Part shown: positions 31,768 through 41,297 of the stretch, piece by piece
Numbering within the stretch: position 1 is the stretch's first letter
How the letters are laid out: the number at the start of each line of letters is the position of its first letter
Source: Saprospiraceae bacterium
GTDB taxonomy: Bacteria; Bacteroidota; Bacteroidia; Chitinophagales; Saprospiraceae
NCBI GenBank assembly: GCA_016715245.1
Contig: JADKAS010000009.1
Span: 1-64,000, forward strand
Length of the DNA stretch: 64,000 nt
Direction: 5' to 3'
The notes under the pieces: generated by a model
The model's input: the letters and a program-made list of their open reading frames with translations, nothing else
Database searches by the model: none
Told to the model about the DNA's origin: nothing
Program-made: the position numbers and the translations under genes

Positions 31768-33165
31768 ATGTCAGTCATTAAGTTTGGAACAGATGGTTGG
31801 AGAGCCATCATTGCAAAGGATTATACCATTGAAAACCTGGAGAGAATAACGGAAGGAACAGCCAAATGGATGTTGCTAAAAAAAATGAAACAGGTTGTTG
31901 TCGGATATGATAGCCGCTTTGGCGGTAAAATGTTTTCTGAAACGGTGGTAAGGGTTTTTGGCAACTATGGTATTAAATCTATTCTTTCAACAAATTTTGT
32001 TTCAACACCAATGGTTTCTCTGGCAACCGTAAAAACCAAAAGTGATCTTGGTATTGTAATTACAGCTAGTCATAATCCGCCAGAGTACAATGGTTTTAAA
32101 TTAAAATCTTCATTTGGAGGTCCTTCTTCTCCGGATGATATCGCTGCCGTTGAATCTTTAATTCCTAATTCAGCCCTTATTTCTTTTCCTCCACTGCAGG
32201 AAATTACCGATGCCGGATTATTGGAATACCTCGATATGGAACAAATGTATATTGACCACGTTTATGCCAATTTTGATATAAAACTTATACAAAAAACAGG
32301 CTCTCACCTGGCTTATGACGCTATGTATGGTGCAGGACAAAATGCCGGAAGAAGGTTGTTTCCAAAAGCTGCCTTTTTGCATTGTGAGTTTAATCCATCA
32401 TTTATGGGACAAGCTCCAGAACCTATCGACAGAAACTTAAAATCTTTAAAGTCTTTAATTCAGCAAGATAAAAATATTCATCTTGGTTTGGCGAATGACG
32501 GTGATGCAGACAGAATAGGTCTCTATGATGAAGATGGTCAATTTGTTGACTCCCACCATATTTTACTTTTGTTGCTTCAATATTATTACCAGTATAAAAA
32601 AATGTCAGGAAAGGTTGTAATTACTTTTTCTGTCACTGACAAAATGAAAAAAATGGCCGAACTTTTTGGTCTGCCTGTTGAAATTACCAAGATAGGTTTT
32701 AAATACATTGCTGAGATAATGACCAAAGAAGATGTACTTGTTGGCGGAGAAGAAAGTGGTGGTCTTGCTGTTAAAGGTCATATTCCTGAAAGGGACGGCA
32801 TATGGATTGGTCTTGTGATCATGGAATACATGGCCTTGACAGGAAAAAGTATAAAACAATTAATTCAGGATGTTTACCAGTTGGTTGGTTCTTTTTATTG
32901 TGACAGAGATGACCTTCATATTACCAATGAAAAAAAATTACAGATTATGGAGGATTGTAAAAAAGGTAAAATAACCGTGATTGGTGATCGGCCAGTTATC
33001 AAAACTGAAGATCTGGACGGTTATAAGTTTTATGTTTCTGATGACGAATTTATAATGGTGAGAGCAAGTGGTACAGAACCAGTTTTAAGAGTGTATGGTC
33101 AGGCACCTGATTATTCAAAAGTCAGAAAACTCATTACCGCTGCAACATCAACTCTTCTAAAATAA
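31768..33165 (+). CDS. Phosphoglucomutase/phosphomannomutase
   Basis: A 465-aa alpha-D-phosphohexomutase from the ATG at 31768; the upstream ATG at 31732 adds only an unrelated 12-residue stretch. All four family motifs are visible. The phosphoserine loop is Thr-Ala-Ser-His-Asn-Pro-Pro (Ser101). The metal loop is Asp-Gly-Asp-Ala-Asp-Arg, about residue 245. The sugar loop is Gly-Gly-Glu-Glu-Ser-Gly-Gly, about 330. The phosphate-binding loop is Arg-Ala-Ser-Gly-Thr-Glu-Pro near the end. It interconverts hexose 1- and 6-phosphates for sugar nucleotide synthesis. The exact sugar is not decided by these motifs. It stands alone. Confidence 0.92.
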   Translation: MSVIKFGTDGWRAIIAKDYTIENLERITEGTAKWMLLKKMKQVVVGYDSRFGGKMFSETVVRVFGNYGIKSILSTNFVSTPMVSLATVKTKSDLGIVITASHNPPEYNGFKLKSSFGGPSSPDDIAAVESLIPNSALISFPPLQEITDAGLLEYLDMEQMYIDHVYANFDIKLIQKTGSHLAYDAMYGAGQNAGRRLFPKAAFLHCEFNPSFMGQAPEPIDRNLKSLKSLIQQDKNIHLGLANDGDADRIGLYDEDGQFVDSHHILLLLLQYYYQYKKMSGKVVITFSVTDKMKKMAELFGLPVEITKIGFKYIAEIMTKEDVLVGGEESGGLAVKGHIPERDGIWIGLVIMEYMALTGKSIKQLIQDVYQLVGSFYCDRDDLHITNEKKLQIMEDCKKGKITVIGDRPVIKTEDLDGYKFYVSDDEFIMVRASGTEPVLRVYGQAPDYSKVRKLITAATSTLLK

Positions 33166-33168
33166 AAA

Positions 33169-33203
33169 GGATTGAAACAATATATTTCAATCCCTCTTGT
33201 TTT
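33169..33203 (+). terminator. Probable terminator after phosphohexomutase gene
   Basis: Perfect nine-base stem GGATTGAAA (33169-33177) and TTTCAATCC (33185-33193), followed by a T-rich but interrupted tail. It begins four bases after the stop codon. Confidence 0.6.
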
Positions 33204-33324
33204 CCTGTTTTAAACTTCAAATTGTATGCTAATGACAGCAGACAAAAAGATTGTTTTCAATTTGGTTATACCGGTATATAGGTAAATAAAATAGTAAATC
33301 TATTTTTAGTATGTTAATACGGGT

Positions 33325-33708
33325 TTACTTCATTTTTTCAAGAACAAAGCCCATTACAGCACCGGTAATTCCTGCCATTACTGTATTTACTACCATATCC
33401 AATAACATATTTGTCATGTTTGGTGTTTGATTGGAGTACATAAAAAAATTCATACTTAAACCATACAATAAACCTATTGTCGCTCCTGAAGTTAGACCGG
33501 TCATAAAACTGGAAATTCCTGCCCATTTTGTAAAAATATATCCCAACAACAGACAGAATGTCAAACATCCTAAGTAGACAAACAATAAATTAGATTCTCC
33601 TTCTGATCCATATAAATCAGGAAAAATCATGTCATAAAAAACCCAGCCAAGTAAAAAGTAAACAATACTGCCGGCCACACTGGAAATTAAAAAATTTTTG
33701 GTGTTCAT
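33325..33708 (-). CDS. Conserved small membrane protein, 127 aa
   Basis: Four hydrophobic segments occur at about residues 8-28, 42-62, 68-88 and 102-122, with Gly-rich helices and no catalytic motif. It resembles Bacteroidota membrane proteins of unknown function similar to DUF1761. It sits between the phosphohexomutase terminator and a divergent small membrane protein gene. No function can be assigned. Confidence 0.65.
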   Translation of the reverse strand: MNTKNFLISSVAGSIVYFLLGWVFYDMIFPDLYGSEGESNLLFVYLGCLTFCLLLGYIFTKWAGISSFMTGLTSGATIGLLYGLSMNFFMYSNQTPNMTNMLLDMVVNTVMAGITGAVMGFVLEKMK

Positions 33709-33879
33709 AATGGTAAATGTTTTGAATTAATTAAATAATAAGATATAAAATATGCCTGATTTGCCAATACATATGGCAAATATATTAAATATTATCAAAT
33801 GCTCCTTTTTTATTAAGAAGATTTACTTTCTTCTGTTAAAAATTATATTTTTGTTTATTATTTAAGTACAATCATTTTT

Positions 33880-34209
33880 ATGTTTCAAAAAATAAATTTA
33901 ATAAACGCACTATCTTTAATGTCTGCAGCCGTTTGGATGTATAAATCATCGGTAAACCCATCCGTAATCCATTTAATGCCTTTTGTCGGAGGTATAATAT
34001 TACTTGCTCTGAACAATGGTATCCGGGAAGGAAGTTCTGAACAAATAAAAGTGGCTTTTTATTTCTCCATCATGTATGTTATAATATTGATGTTGCTTTT
34101 GTTTTTGGAAAATGTATTGATGGAAGAGGGTTATTTCCTATACATTATAAGTCTGTTAATACTCTCTTTTTTATCCGTCGTGACCTATATAATTGAAAAA
34201 AGGAAATAA
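33880..34209 (+). CDS. Small hypothetical membrane protein, 109 aa
   Basis: Three to four hydrophobic segments (roughly residues 8-20, 28-45, 60-80 and 85-103) with short polar turns and a basic Glu-Lys-Arg-Lys end. There is no recognised family. The ATG at 33880 follows a very AT-rich 170-base intergenic region. Its stop is one base from the convergent nadB stop. Confidence 0.55.
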   Translation: MFQKINLINALSLMSAAVWMYKSSVNPSVIHLMPFVGGIILLALNNGIREGSSEQIKVAFYFSIMYVIILMLLLFLENVLMEEGYFLYIISLLILSFLSVVTYIIEKRK

Positions 34210-34210
34210 A

Positions 34211-35812
34211 TCATAGCCAGGTAGTGTCTTTGTATTTAAATTTTTCCGGATAATCTGTTGTATAATGTAATCCCCTGCTCTCTTTTCTCATATTCGCACC
34301 TTTTGTAATAAGATATGCAATGGTGATAAGGTTTCTAAGCTCGCACAATTGTGGTGAAATAATAGTAGTGTGGTATAAATTTTCCGTTTCTTTATACAAT
34401 ATTTCCAATCTGTCTAAAGCCCTTTTTAGTCTTACATCAGAACGCACAATTCCCACATAACTGCTCATAATTTCTTTCAATTCTTTATGGCTTTGTGTTA
34501 AAAGAACCATTTCTTTAGGCTCAGTAGTACCTTCCGCATTCCATTTTGGAATTTCTCCTTCAATTTCATATTTATGAATATTTTCAACGATATCCTTTTG
34601 TATTCTCTCTGCAAAAACAAGTCCTTCCAATAAAGAATTGGAGGCTAGCCTGTTGGCTCCATGTAATCCGGTATTCGTACATTCTCCTGCAGCATACAAT
34701 CTTTGAATAGAAGTTTTTCCCATCTGATCAGTGTTAATACCTCCGCAGACGTAATGGCAGGCAGGAACTACCGGAATAAAATCTTTTTTAGGATCTATTC
34801 CTATACTAATACATTTATCCGTTATATTTGGAAAATGTTCATAAAAGGACTTTTGGTCAAGGTGTGTGCAGTCCAGAAAAACATACTCTTCTCCCCGTAT
34901 TTTCATTTCATTGTCAATAGCTCTTGCTACAATGTCCCTTGGGGCTAAAGATAACCTTTCGTCATATTTGTGCATAAACTCCTTACCGTCGCTGGTTCTA
35001 AGGATGGCGCCAAATCCTCTTACGGCTTCTGAAACTAAAAAAGCAGGATTTTCACCCGCCGGATTATACAATGAAGTAGGATGAAACTGAACAAATTCCA
35101 TATTGGCAACCCTGCCTTTTGCCCTGTAAAACATAGCAATCCCATCACCGGTAGCAATGAGCGGATTGGTTGTGGCCTTATAAACCTGACCTGCACCACC
35201 CGTGGCCAATACCGTCATCTTAGCCAAAAAAGTTTCAATTTCCTTCGTTTTTTTATTTAAAACATAAGCGCCGTAACATTCAATATCGGGTGTTAGCCTG
35301 GTAATATTTCTGCCCAAATGGTGTTGGGTTATGATATCTATCGCATAGTAATGTTCGTGAAATGTAATATTGGAAAATTCTTTGGCTTTATTATTTAATG
35401 TCCGCTGAATTTCCCATCCTGTTATATCTTTGTAATGAAGAATACGGTTTTCTGAATGCCCGCCTTCTTTTCCCAAATCGTACAAACCTTCTTTGTTTTT
35501 ATCAAATCTTGCACCCCATCCTATAATATCTTTTATTCTGTCAGGTCCTTCTTTAACTACCATTTCTACAACTTTTTCATCACATATTCCATCTCCTGCA
35601 TCGAGAGTATCTTCAATATGTTTTTGAAAGTTATCCATATTTCTGTCCCAGACAGCAGCTACTCCTCCCTGAGCATAACTGGTATTGCTTTCTTTTTCCG
35701 TACTTTTGGTCAAAACGGTGATTTTAAGATCCGGCCTTTTTTCAGCCAACCTTATGGCCAGAGAAAAGCCTGCAACACCCGCTCCGATAATTAAAACATC
35801 TGACTGGTTCAA
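34211..35812 (-). CDS. nadB: L-aspartate oxidase
   Basis: The first enzyme of de novo NAD synthesis, a flavoprotein oxidising aspartate to iminoaspartate. The 533-aa sequence has the FAD dinucleotide fold at the start (Ile-Gly-Ala-Gly-Val-Ala-Gly), Ser-Tyr-Ala-Gln-Gly-Gly-Val-Ala near residue 47, Glu-Phe-Val-Gln-Phe-His-Pro-Thr, and Gly-Leu-His-Gly-Ala-Asn-Arg-Leu-Ala-Ser-Asn-Ser. These are shared with fumarate reductases but in the NadB form. It lies nine bases downstream of tdk in the same direction. nadA and nadC are not in the window. Confidence 0.94.
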   Translation of the reverse strand: MNQSDVLIIGAGVAGFSLAIRLAEKRPDLKITVLTKSTEKESNTSYAQGGVAAVWDRNMDNFQKHIEDTLDAGDGICDEKVVEMVVKEGPDRIKDIIGWGARFDKNKEGLYDLGKEGGHSENRILHYKDITGWEIQRTLNNKAKEFSNITFHEHYYAIDIITQHHLGRNITRLTPDIECYGAYVLNKKTKEIETFLAKMTVLATGGAGQVYKATTNPLIATGDGIAMFYRAKGRVANMEFVQFHPTSLYNPAGENPAFLVSEAVRGFGAILRTSDGKEFMHKYDERLSLAPRDIVARAIDNEMKIRGEEYVFLDCTHLDQKSFYEHFPNITDKCISIGIDPKKDFIPVVPACHYVCGGINTDQMGKTSIQRLYAAGECTNTGLHGANRLASNSLLEGLVFAERIQKDIVENIHKYEIEGEIPKWNAEGTTEPKEMVLLTQSHKELKEIMSSYVGIVRSDVRLKRALDRLEILYKETENLYHTTIISPQLCELRNLITIAYLITKGANMRKESRGLHYTTDYPEKFKYKDTTWL

Positions 35813-35821
35813 AATTATTTT

Positions 35822-36415
35822 TTATGTTTGGATTTTCAAATCTAAAATATTTCCCATTTCAAAGCACATCCTGCACCTCGGTTCGTATTTGTCTTTTTCT
35901 CCTAATACTACCGTTTCTTCTTCGTCCGTAAGTCGGTATGAATGAGTAGCTAAATTGCCACAATGAGGACAAATAGCATGCACTTTTGTTATGTATTCAG
36001 CTACGGCCAATAAGTCAGGCATCGGACCAAATGGTCTGCCTTTATAATCCATATCCAGACCGGCGACAATGACCCTTATTCCTCTTATCGCTAATTTCTG
36101 GCAAACTTCCGGGAGATTATTATCTAAAAATTGTGCTTCATCAATTCCAACCACATTGACATCTGATATATGCTGATAGATTTCTCTGCTGGTTCGGATG
36201 GGAATACTTTCTATACTGTTTTCATCATGTGAAACTACCTTTTCAATATGGTACCTTATATCCTTTTCCGGTTTAAAGATTTGAATTTTCTGATTTGCGA
36301 ACTTTGCCCTTTTTATTCTTCTGATCAGTTCTTCCGTTTTTCCGGAAAACATAGATCCACAAACTACTTCAATCCAACCACTGCGTTGATTCCGAAAACT
36401 AGGTTCTAAAAACAT
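35822..36415 (-). CDS. tdk: Thymidine kinase
   Basis: A 197-aa type II thymidine kinase that salvages thymidine to dTMP. Visible are the P-loop Gly-Ser-Met-Phe-Ser-Gly-Lys-Thr at residues ~20-27, the Asp-Glu-Ala-Gln-Phe Walker B/catalytic segment near 91, and the structural zinc cysteines Cys-Pro-His-Cys and Cys-Arg-Met-Cys in the lasso region. Length is standard. It is followed by nadB at nine bases and preceded by a nucleotide-kinase-like gene at about 46 bases, so the three may be one operon. Confidence 0.95.
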   Translation of the reverse strand: MFLEPSFRNQRSGWIEVVCGSMFSGKTEELIRRIKRAKFANQKIQIFKPEKDIRYHIEKVVSHDENSIESIPIRTSREIYQHISDVNVVGIDEAQFLDNNLPEVCQKLAIRGIRVIVAGLDMDYKGRPFGPMPDLLAVAEYITKVHAICPHCGNLATHSYRLTDEEETVVLGEKDKYEPRCRMCFEMGNILDLKIQT

Positions 36416-36461
36416 ATTAAAAATTTCCAGTGCAAATGTAAAATAATTCTTCTACCCTTTT

Positions 36462-37349
36462 CTACAATTGTTGGCGAATGTATTTAAAATTATATTTGTC
36501 TTCCATTTTTAGTAAATCATCTTCATAAAAATGATGATTTATAAAAGTAGATATATCAAATTGATCATCCATGTTTTTTGATATCAACTCAACCGGAATA
36601 AAAGGGCATTTATTTTCCAAACATTCATGTAGTGAGTTTAGATTTGAAGAAAGATAAAATTCCCTTTTATATAAAAAACATGTTATGGGGTTTTTATAAA
36701 ATACTGGCTGATTTCCGGTGTACATTTCAGAAAAATCAGTAGTTATTTCCGTTCTCGTTGGAAGAATTCGTAAAGGCGACAACCATATTTTAGGTGCTCT
36801 TAATTTTAAAACATACATTTGATATAAGGATACCAATAATTGAGTTACATTTTCTATCGTTGCTGTAGAAGTATCCACAACGGCATCAAAATCCGTAAAT
36901 AAACTTGGTTTAACTCCATAATTGGAAGAAAATCGTTGGTTTTCACTTTCTCTTCTATCTCTCAATTCTTTAATTTTACCTTGTATGTCTGATGCAAGTG
37001 GCTCCCCAATCCTTACATCATCTTTCATAACCCGGGCAGCAGCTACTTCATCCAATGCCATTAAATATATTTTAAAGGATGTATTAATAAAATGCCAGGC
37101 TAATCTTGAATCAAGTACATGTGGTTCTTTTATATCGTTAATTTCTTTGACTTTTTTATCAATATAATCGTCAATATGTAAATTTTGATCCGTATACCGA
37201 TTGAATTCAAGGGTATTCATGCCCATTTCCATCGCAAGATTTCTTTGAATTTGCCCGGTTGATAAATACGTGTATCCTAAAATGCGACATAATTCTTTTG
37301 CTACTGTACTTTTTCCGCTGCCCAGATCTCCTGTTATGGTAATATGCAT
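36462..37349 (-). CDS. Cytidylate kinase-like protein with C-terminal extension
   Basis: Starting at the ATG at 37349 the 295-aa protein opens with a P-loop (Thr-Gly-Asp-Leu-Gly-Ser-Gly-Lys-Ser-Thr). It continues as a cytidylate-kinase-like domain to about residue 185, with Asp-Ser-Arg-Leu-Ala-Trp-His and Ile-Gly-Glu-Pro-Leu-Ala. The last ~110 residues are not part of that fold. Their spacing (Leu-Ser-Pro-Leu-Arg-Ile-Leu-Pro-Thr, then a Pro-Ile start and a Phe-Ile-Pro-Val-Glu-Leu-Ile end) recalls a ParB/sulfiredoxin-like domain, but the usual Asp-Gly-His-His-Arg motif is replaced. Substrate unknown. It is upstream of tdk and divergent from the macrodomain gene. Confidence 0.65.
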   Translation of the reverse strand: MHITITGDLGSGKSTVAKELCRILGYTYLSTGQIQRNLAMEMGMNTLEFNRYTDQNLHIDDYIDKKVKEINDIKEPHVLDSRLAWHFINTSFKIYLMALDEVAAARVMKDDVRIGEPLASDIQGKIKELRDRRESENQRFSSNYGVKPSLFTDFDAVVDTSTATIENVTQLLVSLYQMYVLKLRAPKIWLSPLRILPTRTEITTDFSEMYTGNQPVFYKNPITCFLYKREFYLSSNLNSLHECLENKCPFIPVELISKNMDDQFDISTFINHHFYEDDLLKMEDKYNFKYIRQQL

Positions 37350-37526
37350 ATTGAATAGAAATAATTGGCCGCAAAAGTAAACCATTCCATTGATATTTTT
37401 TGAAACCTAATATCATTTATCATATATTACCTTCATGACTCATGTCATTTTAGAAATTGATTCCTTATGACTTTTATCACTGCTTGAGGTTTTTGAATCC
37501 TTTATTTTTGTAAAAACAAATCTAGT

Positions 37527-37997
37527 ATGATTAAAGAAATAACAGGAGACATTTTGATGTCTGATTCAAAAACAATAATTCAAAGTGTGGCTCCGATGGA
37601 TCATTTTGATCATGGCCTGGCCTTAAGTCTGAGAGAATTATACCCTTCCATGGTCAAAGATTTCAGGCATTATTGTAAAATACAGAATCCCAAACCAGGT
37701 GAAATATGGGCTTGGGGTGGTGTTGGGAGTATAAGCATTGTCAACCTACTTTGCCAGGAGTCAGCAGAAAATTCAAGAGATGGTCATCCAGGTAAAGCAT
37801 CATTGAGTTATGTTGACCACGCTTTGAAGGACCTGGCAAAATGGGTGAAAAAGGAAAATATAGACAGATTTGCCATTCCAAAAATCGCAACAGGTGTCGG
37901 TGGTTTGGAATGGGAAGATGTCCGTTCTTCTATTTATAAAAATTTTGAATCTGTTTCAGTAAATGTTTTTATATATTCGGTTTATAAAAGGGTCTAA
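37527..37997 (+). CDS. Macrodomain protein (TARG1/ALC1-like)
   Basis: A 156-aa single-domain protein. It has Glu-Ile-Thr-Gly-Asp-Ile-Leu at the start, a central Ser-Ile-Ser-Ile-Val-Asn-Leu-Leu strand, and Ile-Pro-Lys-Ile-Ala-Thr-Gly-Val-Gly-Gly-Leu-Glu-Trp-Glu-Asp-Val near residue 117. That last stretch matches the second phosphate loop and Trp of TARG1-like macrodomains. Such proteins bind or hydrolyse ADP-ribose on nucleic acids or proteins, or reverse its esters. Here the usual Gly-Cys-Gly of that loop is Ala-Thr-Gly-Val-Gly. No ADP-ribosyltransferase partner is adjacent, so it may be a free metabolite or repair enzyme. Confidence 0.72.
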   Translation: MIKEITGDILMSDSKTIIQSVAPMDHFDHGLALSLRELYPSMVKDFRHYCKIQNPKPGEIWAWGGVGSISIVNLLCQESAENSRDGHPGKASLSYVDHALKDLAKWVKKENIDRFAIPKIATGVGGLEWEDVRSSIYKNFESVSVNVFIYSVYKRV

Positions 37998-38094
37998 AAG
38001 CGACAGAACTTTAAACCCAATATTCTTTTATTTTGTAATTTTTTATTCCCTGCAACACATTTCGAATCATATGTTTACCTGAAATAATGTTAAA

Positions 38095-41000
38095 TCAGGG
38101 TTTTGCTTCTGGTTCACTTAAAATTCTATTCAGAATATTATTTTCTTTTAATAATTTATTTTTAGCTTTCGCTGTGAGAACATGATTCTCTATTTCGCTT
38201 TTTATTTGTTCAAACTCTTTTTGTAATACTTCGATGTTTTTTAACTGTGCATTAGAAGGTACCCCGGGATAACTAAGAATTTCACTATATAATGATGATA
38301 TTTTTTCCCGAAGTCTGGGTTCTGCCTGACCCACATAATTGTCTCCTGTAAGAACAACCATTTTTTCTTTGGTTTCTTCAAGTTGTTTTTTGTACCCAGA
38401 AAGATTTAATTTTTTTTGTACTTTTTTATCTAACGTTTTATTATAAATTTCTTCGGTAGTTTGAAGAAGTAAGTCCATTTTTTCAACTTCTATAGCCAAT
38501 TGTTCACTCATCTTATATAATATCATACTTTTTTCATATTGAATCTTTCTTTCTGTTTCTGATATTACGCTTTGGTCGGAGTATTTTAACACTAAATCCT
38601 GTTCATAAACCTGATTTCCTTTGGTTATTTTTACTGTATACTTTCCCGCAGGATATTTAGGTGCAGAAAAACCGCCTGAAGCCAGCGTTTTTCCTTTGGC
38701 AACTTTTGGCATTTGATGGGTATAATTCCAAAGAACTTCATTAAGTCCTTTGCTTTTCCCGGGTGGAAGGTCAGCAATTTTATTCCCGCTTTCATCAAAA
38801 ATTTCCAGGGTCATTTTACCAAAAGTGTGTCTTTTGTTCATGTAGTAAACAATCCTGGCCTGCGTTGTGGGGATATCTCCGGTATATTCTCCAACATGTG
38901 GAAACTCTTGAAAAATAACGGTTTCATTTATAATATTTGGTCTTACATTTACGAAGGAAAAATCCTTTTCCAAAATTTCAGACTTTATCATTTGAATCGG
39001 GTTAAGGTCGTCAATAATGATGATGCCTCTTCCATGTGTTGCCAATATCAAAGAATTTTCTTCTTTGTGTATTGTCATATAATGGATGGCAACCGAAGGA
39101 ACATTATTTTCAAACTTTGTCCAATTGGTTCCGCTATCAAAGCTGATATAAAGCCCCCATTCTGTTCCAAGATATAATATATCGGGATTATTAATATCTT
39201 CTTTGATTGACCTTACAAAAACCGGAATCTGGCTATTAACAACAGATTTCCACGTTTTGCCACCATCCGTTGTTTTTTGAACATACGGTTTCATGTCATT
39301 TTGGGTATGACCATCAAAAACCACATAAGCGGTATTCTTATCAAAATTACTTGGTTCTATAAAATAAGTCCATGTATTTTGAGGTACCTCTTTGACATTT
39401 TTTCGGACATTTGTCCACGTGGTTCCCCCATCAAATGTAACCTGGACATTCCCATCATCCGTACCTGCCCAAATGATATTTTTATCTAATGGAGATTCAT
39501 TAATCGTGAATATGGTACAATGGTTTTCTGCTCCTGAATTATCTGCACTCAATCCACCGGATTGAGCCTGCATTTGTTTTTTAGCATCATTGGTTGTAAG
39601 GTCTGGAGAAATCTTTCTCCATGTTTCACCTTTATCGTCAGACACATGAATAAACTGACTGCCTACATAGACCCGATCCGGACTATGTAAACTATTAGAC
39701 AAAGGTGCATTCCAATTGAATCTCAACTTTGGATCGCCCTCTTCTTTATATGGTTTTATGGTTTTTGCCAGGCTTTGTGAAACATTGACCCTCCATATAT
39801 TTTCAGCCCCCTGCATTTCTGAATAAATCGTATTAGGATCTGTAGGATGTGGATAAACCCTGAAACCATCACCATATCCAACAGGTTTCCAATCACTGTT
39901 TCTGATACCTCCAGGTTTACTACTCGGGCCCATCCAGGAACCATTATCCTGTAACCCGCCATAAACCCAATACGGATTTTTATTGTCAACGGAAACATGA
40001 TAAAACTGAGAAAGCGGAAGCCCTTTGACCATTTCCCAATTGGTGCCGCCGTCCCAACTTCTGTACACCCCACCATCTGTCCCCACAACCATTTTGTCAG
40101 AATTATTGGGATCAAAAATAAAATCGTGAAAATCTGCATGAATTCCCCCTTGTATTGACCGGAAAGTATTTCCACCATCTTTGCTCATATATCCAAAGAG
40201 ACCTGCTTTTACTATTACATCAGGGTTTTTAGGGTCTACCACTATTCTGGAAAAATAAAACGGCCGGATAACAAGTTCAAAATCACCATTAACTTTTTTC
40301 CAGTTCTGTCCCGCATCATCCGATCTGTATAATCCTTTGTCAATGTCCTTTTCAGACTCTATGACAGTATAAAGACGATTTGGATTTGATGGCGCAACAG
40401 CAACGGTTATTCTTCCTAATTTGCCTGCAGGAAAGCCGTTATGAATTTTACTCCATGATTTACCGCCATCCATTGTTTTGTAAAGAGCAGAATTATATCC
40501 ACCGGAATTAAAGGAATAAGCATTCCTCCTGAACTCCCAAAATGACGCATACATAATTTCCGGATTTGAAGGATCCATGATAAGGTCTGAACAACCTGTT
40601 GTTTGATTTACATAAAATATTTTATTCCATGTTTCACCTCCATCTTCTGTTTTATAAACACCTCTTTCTTCACTATCCCCCCATAAGGCTCCCAAAACTG
40701 CTGCAAATACAATTTTTGAATTTTTCGGGTGTATAGCTATATCACTGATTCTTTCCGACTTTTCCAATCCCTTTTTCTGCCAGTTCAAGCCACCGTCTGT
40801 AGATTTGTAAATTCCGTCACCTATACTGACACTATTTCTTGTCCAGGTTTCACCGGTTCCGACCCAAATTGTGTTGTCCGGGTCATTTGAATCAATTTTT
40901 ACTGTTCCTATACATTGAACCTGTTTGTCAAACACAGGTGAAAAAGTTATTCCTCCGTTTATGGTTTTCCACACACCTCCTCCTGCAGATCCGACATAAA

Positions 41001-41181
41001 AAATCCTGGAGTTTGTCGGATGTGCTTCCAGATCCACGACTCTTCCACTCATGACGGCAGGACCAATTTGTCTGGCTCTCAGACTGTTAAATACTTCATC
41101 ACCTTTGACCGGAATCGAAACTTGTGCCGTTGGTTTTAAAGCTAAAATTATCAGGACAAATAAGTTCAATATATTGCGCAT
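38095..41181 (-). CDS. VPS10/sortilin-like beta-propeller exported protein
   Basis: From the ATG at 41181, which opens into a signal peptide ending Thr-Ala-Gln, the 1028-aa product is dominated by BNR/Asp-box repeats. The pattern Ser/Lys-Xaa-Asp-Gly-Gly-Xaa-Xaa-Trp recurs about ten times across residues 80-700, as in VPS10/sortilin ten-bladed propellers. The last third has a beta domain and then a long charged helical region (about 860-1010). There is no recognisable T9SS sorting domain, so it may be periplasmic or surface-held by other means. Related Bacteroidota proteins are annotated as glycosyl hydrolases without evidence of catalysis; ligand binding is as likely. Confidence 0.8.
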   Translation of the reverse strand: MRNILNLFVLIILALKPTAQVSIPVKGDEVFNSLRARQIGPAVMSGRVVDLEAHPTNSRIFYVGSAGGGVWKTINGGITFSPVFDKQVQCIGTVKIDSNDPDNTIWVGTGETWTRNSVSIGDGIYKSTDGGLNWQKKGLEKSERISDIAIHPKNSKIVFAAVLGALWGDSEERGVYKTEDGGETWNKIFYVNQTTGCSDLIMDPSNPEIMYASFWEFRRNAYSFNSGGYNSALYKTMDGGKSWSKIHNGFPAGKLGRITVAVAPSNPNRLYTVIESEKDIDKGLYRSDDAGQNWKKVNGDFELVIRPFYFSRIVVDPKNPDVIVKAGLFGYMSKDGGNTFRSIQGGIHADFHDFIFDPNNSDKMVVGTDGGVYRSWDGGTNWEMVKGLPLSQFYHVSVDNKNPYWVYGGLQDNGSWMGPSSKPGGIRNSDWKPVGYGDGFRVYPHPTDPNTIYSEMQGAENIWRVNVSQSLAKTIKPYKEEGDPKLRFNWNAPLSNSLHSPDRVYVGSQFIHVSDDKGETWRKISPDLTTNDAKKQMQAQSGGLSADNSGAENHCTIFTINESPLDKNIIWAGTDDGNVQVTFDGGTTWTNVRKNVKEVPQNTWTYFIEPSNFDKNTAYVVFDGHTQNDMKPYVQKTTDGGKTWKSVVNSQIPVFVRSIKEDINNPDILYLGTEWGLYISFDSGTNWTKFENNVPSVAIHYMTIHKEENSLILATHGRGIIIIDDLNPIQMIKSEILEKDFSFVNVRPNIINETVIFQEFPHVGEYTGDIPTTQARIVYYMNKRHTFGKMTLEIFDESGNKIADLPPGKSKGLNEVLWNYTHQMPKVAKGKTLASGGFSAPKYPAGKYTVKITKGNQVYEQDLVLKYSDQSVISETERKIQYEKSMILYKMSEQLAIEVEKMDLLLQTTEEIYNKTLDKKVQKKLNLSGYKKQLEETKEKMVVLTGDNYVGQAEPRLREKISSLYSEILSYPGVPSNAQLKNIEVLQKEFEQIKSEIENHVLTAKAKNKLLKENNILNRILSEPEAKP

Positions 41182-41297
41182 AAAAAGAGATTTATCAGAA
41201 ATAATTAAATGGAAAGCTTTTGTGCAAAAGTTTATGCACAAACAATTAATGGTATAATTTTTATTTTGAAATAAATTTATTATATCAAAAAGGAAAA

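Noticed and set aside
38095..41181. Glycosyl hydrolase annotation for the VPS10/BNR protein
   Set aside because: Only Asp-box propeller repeats are visible; these are structural and no catalytic set was recognised.
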